This document shows positions 1-6,906 of a stretch of 11,790 nucleotides of DNA, one piece after another (within the stretch, counting starts at the first letter, position 1; each line of letters begins with the position of its first letter). Below the pieces are notes generated by a model. The model was not told the DNA's origin, ran no database searches, and was given only the letters and a program-made list of their open reading frames with translations. The translations under genes and the position numbers were made by a program. The stretch is from Candidatus Cloacimonadota bacterium (GTDB lineage Bacteria > Cloacimonadota > Cloacimonadia > JGIOTU-2), in NCBI GenBank assembly GCA_011043895.1, contig DRBZ01000024.1, forward strand, positions 1 through 11,790. The letters are read 5' to 3'.

Positions 1-220
1 ATATTTAACTATTCAATAATTTTCGTCAGCTTTGCTTTGCCTGCAAACCATTGCGAAGGCCGTTTGACCATTCGCAAGGTTTATCATTTTTCATGGGCGA
101 TTAATCTAATGCTCAAAAATAGAGTTTTTCAGGATCGACTATTTAGATTAGTAAGATCCATTTTTAAAATGAATAGTGATATTTTATTGACACAACAATT
201 CAAGTATATCCAATGGATTT
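1..220. other. Apparently non-coding leader with degenerate repeats
   Basis: I see no convincing gene here. An open frame runs through it, but it has no start context, domain or codon pattern like the neighbouring genes. The first 80 bases are richer in G and C than the rest and hold a perfect 7-base inverted repeat, TTGCGAA (51-57) and TTCGCAA (71-77). A further 8-base AT-rich inverted repeat (102-109 with 143-150) may be chance. The stretch GCTTTGCTTTGCC (29-41) is nearly repeated at 6124-6136. A TTGACA hexamer sits at 187-192, but I found no matching -10 box at proper spacing before the gene at 221. Confidence 0.5.
51..77. repeat. Short hairpin, 7-base perfect arms
   Basis: TTGCGAA at 51-57 is the exact reverse complement of TTCGCAA at 71-77, with a 13-base loop. 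Each arm lies inside a near-direct repeat, ACCATTGCGAAGG (47-59) and ACCATTCGCAAGG (67-79). No T-tract follows on either side, so it does not look like an intrinsic terminator. It may be the remnant of a dispersed intergenic repeat. Confidence 0.4.
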
Positions 221-1303
221 ATGAGAAAGCTGACTGAAATTACAATATTAATATCTTTAGCATTTTTGCTTATAGCTTCTTCAAATGATGTTAAATCACC
301 CAGAGAAGCTGAATTTTATGAGAAACTGGATAATGATGCTGTTCGTTGTGTACTTTGTCCGAACAGATGTGTACTACCCGAAGGAGCAACCGGTATATGC
401 CGAGTTCGACAGAATATCAACGGAACACTCTATTCTCTGGTGTACAATAAGCCGGTTTCTATAAATATTGACCCGATCGAGAAAAAGCCCCTCTATCATT
501 TTTATCCTGGAACTACAATTCTCTCACTGGCTACCGTTGGGTGCAATATGCGCTGTAACTTTTGCCAGAATTGGACGATCTCTCAATCAAATCCAGATGA
601 AGTGCGATCGTATGAAGTAACACCGGAACAGATCATAGAAATGGCTAAGGAATATAACTGTAAAAGTATTGCATTCACATACACAGAACCCACGGTATTT
701 TATGAATATATGATAGATATTGCAAAATGTGCCCACAAAAATGACATCAAAACAGTGTGGGTGACCTGCGGCTACATAAATGAAGAACCACTCCGAGAAC
801 TCATTTCATATCTCGATGCAGCGAATATAGACTTGAAAGGATATTCCGAAGATTTCTATTCAACCTATACAACTGGCTCACTTGCTCCAGTGCTTAGAAC
901 GATTGAGATCTGTAAAGAGGAAGGGCTTTATTTTGAGATTACAAATCTTGTGATACCCGATGCTAATGATGATCCTGAAATGATTAGCGATATGTGTGAA
1001 TGGCTGAAAGAATATATCGGCACAGAACACCCGCTTCACTTTTCACGCTTTTCACCACAATTCAAACTGACAAACCGACCACCAACTCCTGTCAAAACTC
1101 TTGAAATGGCGTATGATATTGCAAAAGATGTTGGAATGAAATATGTCTATCTTGGAAATATCATCAGCGCATCCGAAGATACCTACTGCCCACATTGTGG
1201 AAAGAAGATCATAGATCGCTACGGATTTACGGTTCAGGAAATGCATATAACAGATGGGAAATGTGACTTCTGTGATTATAAGATCTTTGGGGAATTTGAA
1301 TAA
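221..1303 (+). CDS. amrS: AmmeMemoRadiSam-type radical SAM enzyme
   Basis: This 360-residue protein belongs to the radical SAM family that accompanies AMMECR1 and Memo proteins. Its reaction is not known to me. The core 4Fe-4S motif CNMRCNFC has Cys108, Cys112 and Cys115. A family-typical Cys-rich N-terminal segment has Cys43, 46, 50 and 60. The GTTILSLATVGC stretch before the cluster and the FTYTEPTVFYEY stretch after it are also typical. The C-terminus has two CxxC pairs (323/326 and 348/351) that look like a zinc ribbon. Oddly, residues 7-20 are strongly hydrophobic and look like a signal or anchor, with no lipobox Cys. The ATG at 221 is the only ATG before the conserved part, although no good Shine-Dalgarno precedes it. 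The next gene starts 8 bases after the stop, so the two are probably co-transcribed. No AMMECR1 or Memo gene lies in the window. The family call is solid, but the export signal is uncertain. Confidence 0.9.
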   Translation: MRKLTEITILISLAFLLIASSNDVKSPREAEFYEKLDNDAVRCVLCPNRCVLPEGATGICRVRQNINGTLYSLVYNKPVSINIDPIEKKPLYHFYPGTTILSLATVGCNMRCNFCQNWTISQSNPDEVRSYEVTPEQIIEMAKEYNCKSIAFTYTEPTVFYEYMIDIAKCAHKNDIKTVWVTCGYINEEPLRELISYLDAANIDLKGYSEDFYSTYTTGSLAPVLRTIEICKEEGLYFEITNLVIPDANDDPEMISDMCEWLKEYIGTEHPLHFSRFSPQFKLTNRPPTPVKTLEMAYDIAKDVGMKYVYLGNIISASEDTYCPHCGKKIIDRYGFTVQEMHITDGKCDFCDYKIFGEFE

Positions 1304-1311
1304 GCTCGAAT

Positions 1312-3432
1312 ATGCGTAAGAAATTGGTACTCTTCATTGCGCTGGGCATTTCATCCCTTATCGGACAAACGGTGCTTCTGCGAGAACTCCTCATTGAAGT
1401 GCAGGGAAACGAGATCGTTTTTTCTATTTATCTCTCGCTTTGGTTATTCATGATTGCTGTTGGAAGCTGGCTTAGTAGATTTTTCATACAAAAAACTAAT
1501 TTGAAGAAATGTATTACACCTGGATTCCTGTTACTCTCAATTCTATTGCTTTTGCAGTTCTTCGGGATTCGACTGCTGGGAAGCGCATCGACAATCGTAT
1601 CAGGTCAGATTTTCAGTATCGGAAATATCTTCCTGATCGCCCTTGTAATTCTCAGTCCGGGATGTCTTGTTCTCGGTGCATTATTTCCCCTTCTTTGTTC
1701 ATATATCAAGGAGATAAAAGAACCAGTGCATGCGGGATATATTTTTGAAAGCATCGGCATTGTGTTAGGGGGTATACTATTTGCGCTTGGGATCCTGTTT
1801 CTGCCCCACATTCTATTACTCCTTCTGGTTGGAATGATAAATGTTATCATACTTTTCATAGTATCGGGAAAGAGATATCTCTTCATTCTAATAGTGATCT
1901 TTCTTATTGCTGGATTCTTTGCTGAAGATGTGTTCATGAATTATTATGCAGATAAGTATCATCCCCAAAAACTTCAGTTTTCTCGAGATTCAAAATACGG
2001 CAGACTCGATGTGACAAAGGCAAATGATCAGCTTGATTATTTCTGGAACGGTGAGCTTTTTGCCCATACAGATAATGAATCCTATGCAGCACAAATGGTT
2101 AATTTCGTAATGCTGCAGAAGCCGAATGCAGAAACAATTCTCATGGTTGGAGGGATGCTGAATGGTTTTGTCTCTGCACTCACTCGATACGAAAATATCG
2201 AACGGATAGACTATCTCGAGCTTGATAAAAATATGATCGCCTTTGCTCCCCATCATCCGGATGTGCAGTACATCAGGGACGATCCTATCCATTATTTAAG
2301 AAAAATGAAAACCAGCTATGATGTTATTTTTATCGATGTGCCCGATCCAACCTCATTGCTGCTTAATAGATATTATACACTCAATTTTTTTCAACTTGCA
2401 CAAAAGCGCTTTGCAGATAATTCATCACTGATGGCTATGACACTAAGCAGCGGTTCAAACTTCATGACACCTGAAATTGCCCAGATGAATGCCTCAGTCT
2501 GGAAAACCTTTTCAATGGTTTTTTCTTTTGAGATCGTGATACCATCCGAAAAAAATATCTTCATTGGAAGTAATGCAGATTTGCTGACCAATGATGTGAA
2601 AGAACTGCAATTACGTTCAAAGAATTATCAATCACAATGGTTTACTGATGCGATTATTTTCGAACGTTGTAATAAGCTACGAATTCATCAGTTCATCGAA
2701 GAAGTCTCAGGCAAAGGAGAGCTGAACACAATTTCAAATCCCGTAGCATATCTATCTGCAGTATCTGTCTGGACGAGTATTCTTGATATGAATATTAGTT
2801 CTGTGATTTCCTGGATGAAGAAGCATATTGGATTGATCTTTGTGATAAGTAGTATCATCATCCTTTTATTATCCTTTGGTGCATCTAAGCTGAACAGGGT
2901 CTCTGAAGTGCGTACCGATATGCAGATATTTATGGTAAGTTTGGTGAACTTTGTGATGCAGATTGTGCTTCTCAATCTCTTTCAGATGCAGTTCGGGAAT
3001 ATTTATTTCATGATATTTTTGTTCACTTCGCTTTTCATGATTGGATTGACTGCTGGATTTGTATTGCGTAAGAAAATAAATATCAATATTTCCTGGTTGT
3101 ATGTGATAAATTTTGTGTTAGCAGGATCGATCTGGTTAATGTTTGATACACTGCTTCCAGGAATTGCCTATTTATTGTTGAATAGTACCTTTGCTTTTCT
3201 TGAAGGGAGTATTCTGGCTAAGCTCCTGGATGTGAAGTATCAGAAAGAGCAGATTCTAAGCGGAAGCACCTTCTATTTTCTGGATAGTCTTGGTTCAATG
3301 GTAGGAGGATTGATCATTGGTGTACTTCTGTTCCCGATACTTGGGATTAGAGTAAGTGTTCTGGTGCTGGTCTGTTTGTTGATAGGGAATATGTTGATAC
3401 AAATTAAACCACAAAGATTTTTCAACAAATAA
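1312..3432 (+). CDS. Membrane-embedded spermidine-synthase-like protein
   Basis: This 706-residue protein has three parts. An N-terminal membrane region spans about residues 1-205 with about six hydrophobic segments and opens with GISSLIGQTVLLRELLIE, typical of fused MFS/spermidine synthase proteins. A soluble spermidine-synthase-like domain covers about 215-460. A second membrane region covers about 505-700. In the soluble domain, VGGMLNG (279-285) replaces the usual GGGDGG loop, ELD (303-305) matches the acidic ribose-binding strand, and IDVPDP (341-346) matches the catalytic DxxDP region. Most of the nucleotide-binding fold is therefore kept, but whether it transfers an aminopropyl group, a methyl group or something else cannot be told. 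Eight bases separate it from the radical SAM gene, with no obvious Shine-Dalgarno, so translation may be coupled. The family is widespread and poorly characterised. Spermidine synthesis should not be assumed, as true SpeE is a soluble protein of about 280-300 residues. Confidence 0.8.
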   Translation: MRKKLVLFIALGISSLIGQTVLLRELLIEVQGNEIVFSIYLSLWLFMIAVGSWLSRFFIQKTNLKKCITPGFLLLSILLLLQFFGIRLLGSASTIVSGQIFSIGNIFLIALVILSPGCLVLGALFPLLCSYIKEIKEPVHAGYIFESIGIVLGGILFALGILFLPHILLLLLVGMINVIILFIVSGKRYLFILIVIFLIAGFFAEDVFMNYYADKYHPQKLQFSRDSKYGRLDVTKANDQLDYFWNGELFAHTDNESYAAQMVNFVMLQKPNAETILMVGGMLNGFVSALTRYENIERIDYLELDKNMIAFAPHHPDVQYIRDDPIHYLRKMKTSYDVIFIDVPDPTSLLLNRYYTLNFFQLAQKRFADNSSLMAMTLSSGSNFMTPEIAQMNASVWKTFSMVFSFEIVIPSEKNIFIGSNADLLTNDVKELQLRSKNYQSQWFTDAIIFERCNKLRIHQFIEEVSGKGELNTISNPVAYLSAVSVWTSILDMNISSVISWMKKHIGLIFVISSIIILLLSFGASKLNRVSEVRTDMQIFMVSLVNFVMQIVLLNLFQMQFGNIYFMIFLFTSLFMIGLTAGFVLRKKININISWLYVINFVLAGSIWLMFDTLLPGIAYLLLNSTFAFLEGSILAKLLDVKYQKEQILSGSTFYFLDSLGSMVGGLIIGVLLFPILGIRVSVLVLVCLLIGNMLIQIKPQRFFNK

Positions 3433-3463
3433 ATTTTATTGTATTGGGTAAACTCAAGATTGT

Positions 3464-3487
3464 CATTCCTGTGAAAGCAGGAATCCA
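3464..3487. repeat. REP-like palindromic intergenic repeat
   Basis: ATTCCTG (3465-3471) and CAGGAAT (3478-3484) form a perfect 7-base stem around a 6-base loop. The whole unit has the GTCATTCC...GGAATCCAG form of intergenic palindromes that I recall from many bacterial genomes. Only one copy is in the window. No T-tract follows directly, so it is more likely a repeat than a terminator. Confidence 0.6.
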
Positions 3488-3531
3488 GTTTGTTTGTAAG
3501 ATTTGACTTTGAACTAAATCAGGAATTGAAG

Positions 3532-3564
3532 CTTTACCAAGCTGGGGCTTAGTAAAGAGTTTTT
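3532..3564 (+). terminator. Candidate intrinsic terminator after the membrane gene
   Basis: CTTTACCAAGC (3532-3542) pairs with GCTTAGTAAAG (3547-3557) in an 11-base stem with one C-A mismatch and a TGGG loop. Two bases later comes a run of five T (3560-3564). It lies about 100 bases after the stop of the membrane protein gene and only 17 bases before the regulator's ATG. It would end the amrS transcript and partly insulate the next gene. The T-tract is short, so strength is uncertain. Confidence 0.55.
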
Positions 3565-3581
3565 AGGGGGGGTATTACTGG

Positions 3582-4742
3582 ATGCAACGTATTAAGGAAT
3601 ATGATCCAACCATTCTTGTGATCTTTATTACGGCGTATGGAGATATAGAGAAAGCTGTAAAAGCGATCAAGTCTGGAGCAACAGATTTTGTGCTGAAACC
3701 ATGGCAGAATGAAAAGTTACTGGCAACGATCAATACAGCTCTACGGCTTCGCAAATCTCAAGTGGAAGCTGAAAATCTTCGTCTGAAACAAAAAGAACTC
3801 AGCTCTGCTTTGGATCAACCATTTATTGATTTTATCGGTGTTTCCGAATCCATGCAAAAAGTTTTTACAACGATCCAAAAAGTGGCTAAGACTGATGCAA
3901 GTGTACTGATACTTGGCGAGAATGGTACCGGAAAAGAGCTAGTTGCACGAGCACTCCACAGAAATTCCAAGCGAAAAGATGAAGTGTTCATAAGCGTCGA
4001 TCTTGGATCAATTAATGAGAACCTCTTTGAAAGCGAACTTTTCGGACATATCAGAGGTGCGTTTACCGATGCTAAGAAAGATAGGGTCGGTCGTTTCGAA
4101 ATAGCATCCGGTGGAACACTTTTCTTGGATGAAATAGGAAATCTATCAATACAGATGCAGGCAAAGTTGCTCACTGCACTCGAAAAACAACAGGTCATTC
4201 GAGTGGGTTCCAATAAACCTGTTCCAATCGATGTTCGCATGATCTGTGCGACCAATATGAAGATCCATGCCCTTGTAAAAGATAACAAATTCCGTCAGGA
4301 TCTTCTGTATCGGATCAATACCGTAGAAATCTATCTGCCCCCGTTGCGTGAGCGAATAGAAGACATACCTTTACTTGCCGAGCATTTCCTTATAAATTAC
4401 GCAAAGAAATATAATAAAAATATCAAAAATATCGATGACAGAGCTTTTCAGAAACTGGAACTCTATCCATGGCCTGGTAATGTAAGAGAACTGCAACATG
4501 CGATAGAACGGGCTGTGATTCTGAGTGATTCACCTGTGCTGTATGCCGATGATTTTCTGCTTACCAATAGAACTGATGAAGGTAAGTCCATTTGCTTTGG
4601 TACATATAATCTCGATGATGTTGAGAAATCTGTGATACGGCAGGTAGTTCAAAAGCATCGTGGAAATATCTCAAACGCTGCAAAAGAACTTGGCATCACC
4701 CGTACTTCCCTTTATAGAAGGTTGGAGAAATATGATCTTTAA
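3582..4742 (+). CDS. Sigma-54 response regulator with truncated receiver domain
   Basis: This is a 386-residue NtrC-family activator. Residues 1-52 are only the second half of a receiver domain: the conserved Thr17 and Lys39-Pro40 are present, but the acidic pocket and phospho-accepting Asp are missing. The AAA+ domain (about 82-315) is complete, with Walker A GENGTGKE (112-119), GAFTDA instead of the sigma-54-contact GAFTGA (159-164), Walker B GGTLFLDE (177-184) and RQDLLYRI (238-245). A Fis-type helix-turn-helix closes the protein (about 343-386). A TAG lies six codons upstream in frame, so no longer start exists. Translated back from the ATG, the codons read GGYYW, which would fit the end of a receiver's DG-x-x loop, so the break is probably just upstream. 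AGGGGGG (3565-3571) could act as ribosome-binding site. Relatives have about 450-470 residues. The histidine kinase gene overlaps its end. It could be a 5'-truncated gene, a constitutive variant or an assembly junction. Confidence 0.9.
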   Translation: MQRIKEYDPTILVIFITAYGDIEKAVKAIKSGATDFVLKPWQNEKLLATINTALRLRKSQVEAENLRLKQKELSSALDQPFIDFIGVSESMQKVFTTIQKVAKTDASVLILGENGTGKELVARALHRNSKRKDEVFISVDLGSINENLFESELFGHIRGAFTDAKKDRVGRFEIASGGTLFLDEIGNLSIQMQAKLLTALEKQQVIRVGSNKPVPIDVRMICATNMKIHALVKDNKFRQDLLYRINTVEIYLPPLRERIEDIPLLAEHFLINYAKKYNKNIKNIDDRAFQKLELYPWPGNVRELQHAIERAVILSDSPVLYADDFLLTNRTDEGKSICFGTYNLDDVEKSVIRQVVQKHRGNISNAAKELGITRTSLYRRLEKYDL

Positions 4743-6084
4743 TAATTTCAAGATAAATATTATCCTGAGAATACTACTGCTCTCCATCTCAATCTTTGCT
4801 TTACTTTTTATTTACTTTTCAACTGAGTTTCATATTACACTGCTTTTTGTCGGCTTCATTATTGTTATTGAGATCGTTTCTTTGATCTATTATGTAGACA
4901 AGACAAACAGGGATCTCTCAAACCTGCTGGATTCCATTCAATATTCAGATTTCAGCCGTACATTCAAGATTGAAAAGGAACATTCGAGCTATACCGAATT
5001 CAAGCAAGCATTCAATAAAGTAATTGAAAAATTCAAAATAGTCCGTGAAGAAAAAGAGGAACAGTATCATTATCTCCAAAATGTACTTCAGCATATTGGT
5101 ATCGCACTGATCGCTTTTCGAAAGAACGGCAAAGTAGAGATGATGAACAAATCAGCAAGAAAACTTTTCAGGATACATAATCTCAGAAATATACTTTTAC
5201 TCAAAGAATTTAGTAGTGAACTTGTTGATAAGATACTCAGTCTGAAATCAGAAGAAAAGTCGTTGATCAAGATACAAGATAATGATGAGCTACTCCAGCT
5301 AGCAATTTATGCGACAGAATTTACCCTTAACGAGCGAGTGATAAAACTCGTTTCCATACAAAATATTCAGCATGAGCTTGAAGAGCAGGAAATGGAAGCT
5401 TGGCAGAAACTTATCAGAGTATTGACACATGAGATCATGAACTCGATTGCGCCGATAGCATCAATTTCATCAACCATAAATTCAATCTTGCAGGAGATAA
5501 AAAAGGACCCAGATGGAAAAGAAGTAGATGAAGAAACGCAGCAAGATATTCGAGAAGCACTTACTACTATACATAGAAGAAGTACAGGTTTGTTACATTT
5601 TGTAGAAACATACAGGAATCTGACACGAATTCCCAAGCCAACATTCAAAATTTTTCCGATAAAAAATCTCTTCAACCACGTGACTGTTCTTCTGGAAGAT
5701 GAGATGAAGGAGAATGGTATCTTTTTCAAGCATTTTATTTATCCTCAAAGTCTTGAAATCACTGCAGATGAGGATCTCTTACAGCAGGTTGTAATAAATT
5801 TGCTGCGTAATGCACTACAGGGAGTACAAGGGGGAGACAAGCCTGAAATCGAACTCAAAGCATTTCAGAATGAGAGGGGAAAGACAATTATTCAAGTAAT
5901 TGATAATGGCTCAGGTATTCCCGCAGATTCCTTGGATAAGATATTTGTTCCATTCTTCACCACAAAAAAGGATGGATCTGGAATCGGACTGAGTCTTTCA
6001 CGGCAGATCATGCGCCTACACGGAGGAACGATTACTGTTGCTTCCGAACCGGGTGTAAAAACAGAATTTACTCTGAAGTTTTAG
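4732..6084 (+). CDS. NtrY-like membrane sensor histidine kinase
   Basis: The 450-residue protein is the likely partner kinase of the upstream regulator. Two hydrophobic segments (about 9-29 and 35-55) with almost no loop between them suggest a sensor without a large periplasmic domain. A linker and a PAS-like domain (about 113-210) follow. The phospho-accepting His233 lies in THEIMNS, the form seen in NtrY/NtrB-type kinases. The ATPase domain has the N box NLLRNALQ (356-363), G1 DNGSGIP (391-397), PFFTTK (407-412) and G2 DGSGIGLSL (414-422). I chose the ATG at 4732, which has GGAG four bases upstream and overlaps the regulator stop by 11 bases, rather than an in-frame start at 4660 that adds 24 residues copied from the regulator's helix-turn-helix in another frame. 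All catalytic motifs are intact. The stimulus is unknown. Confidence 0.9.
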   Translation: MIFNNFKINIILRILLLSISIFALLFIYFSTEFHITLLFVGFIIVIEIVSLIYYVDKTNRDLSNLLDSIQYSDFSRTFKIEKEHSSYTEFKQAFNKVIEKFKIVREEKEEQYHYLQNVLQHIGIALIAFRKNGKVEMMNKSARKLFRIHNLRNILLLKEFSSELVDKILSLKSEEKSLIKIQDNDELLQLAIYATEFTLNERVIKLVSIQNIQHELEEQEMEAWQKLIRVLTHEIMNSIAPIASISSTINSILQEIKKDPDGKEVDEETQQDIREALTTIHRRSTGLLHFVETYRNLTRIPKPTFKIFPIKNLFNHVTVLLEDEMKENGIFFKHFIYPQSLEITADEDLLQQVVINLLRNALQGVQGGDKPEIELKAFQNERGKTIIQVIDNGSGIPADSLDKIFVPFFTTKKDGSGIGLSLSRQIMRLHGGTITVASEPGVKTEFTLKF

Positions 6085-6124
6085 AATATCCAAAAATCAA
6101 TAAACAATATCCAACCCATTTACG

Positions 6125-6149
6125 CTTTGCTCCGCCATGACAAGCAAAG
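6125..6149. repeat. Hairpin with 7-base arms, dispersed-repeat candidate
   Basis: CTTTGCT (6125-6131) and AGCAAAG (6143-6149) form a perfect stem around an 11-base loop. The 5' side, GCTTTGCTCCGCC (6124-6136), matches 11 of 13 bases of 29-41. The loop sequence CCGCCATGACAAG (6132-6144) matches 10 of 13 bases of 11230-11242. This hints at a degenerate intergenic repeat family, but the matches are short. Confidence 0.35.
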
Positions 6150-6336
6150 GATAAGCAATGACCAAGTAGTGATATAGCAAATTCAGCCGAAGAGAAATCT
6201 CAAATCTGCATTCGTTAATTGATATTCATAATTCAATTTTCTCGTCAGCGTTAACGTTTCAGCCCACTACCGGATCAGTTTAGTCTGCAATTGTCTGTGT
6301 GCTATTACTCCCTAAAATCAAGTTTCGAGTATTCAG

Positions 6337-6391
6337 CTAATCCGATTTATTATAATTGTAATTTCGTGCTTGATGTAAAAAACTGGATTAG
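6337..6391. repeat. Inverted repeat CTAATCC/GGATTAG, long loop
   Basis: CTAATCC (6337-6343) is the reverse complement of GGATTAG (6385-6391), with a 41-base AT-rich loop. It ends 10 bases from the stop codon of the - strand cNMP-binding gene. The loop is too long for a standard terminator, so it may be chance or part of a larger folded 3' end. Confidence 0.25.
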
Positions 6392-6401
6392 GAGCAGAGT
6401 A

Positions 6402-6857
6402 TTATGATTTATTTATTGCTCTGGCAAGATCCTGAGTAGTACGAACCACTCTCTTGGCAAGTGAATCATTCAATGCGGCAAATATCTTGGCTGATATCTC
6501 ATAATTATCCTTCATTATCTCCAAAAGCTTATCATACGGATATCTTTTTATAGTGACGTCATTTAATGCTTTAACGTAAGCTGTTCTCTGAACAGGAATA
6601 ATAAAATTAATTTCTCCAAAGGTTCCTCCTGCATACAAGCGTGTAATCTCCTGTTCATTTTTTTCTTTATCAAGAATACAAATAGAAACTTCTCCTTTGA
6701 TGATTACAAAAATATCACGGTTTTTATGCCGTTCTTCAAGAATAAACGAACCAGTCTGAAAGGTTTCTTTTATCGAGATTTGATCAACGAGTTCGAGTTC
6801 ATCTTCATCGAGATACTTTAGCAGCTCGTTATCGTTTTTCCTCTTGAAAAGGTTCAT
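6402..6857 (-). CDS. Stand-alone cyclic-nucleotide-binding domain protein
   Basis: This 151-residue protein is essentially one CRP-type cNMP-binding domain (about residues 18-125) with a short helical tail. The phosphate-binding cassette is clear: GGTFGE (77-82) followed by QRTA (90-93). Its Glu82, Arg91 and Thr92 occupy the positions of the ligand-contacting Glu, Arg and Ser of E. coli CRP, so nucleotide binding is plausible. There is no C-terminal helix-turn-helix, so it is not a transcription factor. It more likely works through a partner protein in the cytoplasm. It lies 49 bases downstream of the lipoprotein gene on the same strand, and third in the transporter cluster. No Shine-Dalgarno precedes the ATG, which suggests coupling or a leader-independent start. 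The family assignment is secure. The ligand and partner are unknown. Confidence 0.88.
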   Translation of the reverse strand: MNLFKRKNDNELLKYLDEDELELVDQISIKETFQTGSFILEERHKNRDIFVIIKGEVSICILDKEKNEQEITRLYAGGTFGEINFIIPVQRTAYVKALNDVTIKRYPYDKLLEIMKDNYEISAKIFAALNDSLAKRVVRTTQDLARAINKS

Positions 6858-6906
6858 GGTACTATAATAAAAGGAGACAGCAATGCAATCCCCTTTGTGG
6901 AAATAT

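Larger units (their letters stand above)
6085..6401. other. Convergent intergenic region, no gene seen
   Basis: This 317-base gap lies between the converging kinase and cNMP-binding genes. All frames are broken by stops and I found no RNA gene. It holds two inverted repeats described separately, the palindrome CGTTAACG (6249-6256) and a GC-richer patch near 6120-6150 that resembles the window's first 45 bases. No classic GC hairpin followed by a T-tract was found for either strand, so the terminators of the two operons remain unidentified. Confidence 0.6.

Noticed and set aside
187..210. TTGACA followed by TATATC as a promoter for the radical SAM gene
   Set aside because: The spacer is only 12 bases, and no better -10 box lies at 16-18 bases.
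37..237. Open frame of 66 codons at the window start
   Set aside because: It starts at a non-ATG codon without a ribosome-binding site, shows no domain or membrane pattern, runs through an inverted repeat and overlaps the start of the radical SAM gene.
3815..4288. 157-codon antisense open frame inside the sigma-54 regulator
   Set aside because: The sense strand encodes a complete conserved AAA+ domain here. The antisense product is low-complexity Ser/Phe-rich sequence typical of a shadow frame.
4660..4731. Longer start for the histidine kinase
   Set aside because: The extra 24 residues come from the regulator's helix-turn-helix coding region in another frame, and the ATG at 4732 has GGAG upstream and precedes the first membrane segment directly.
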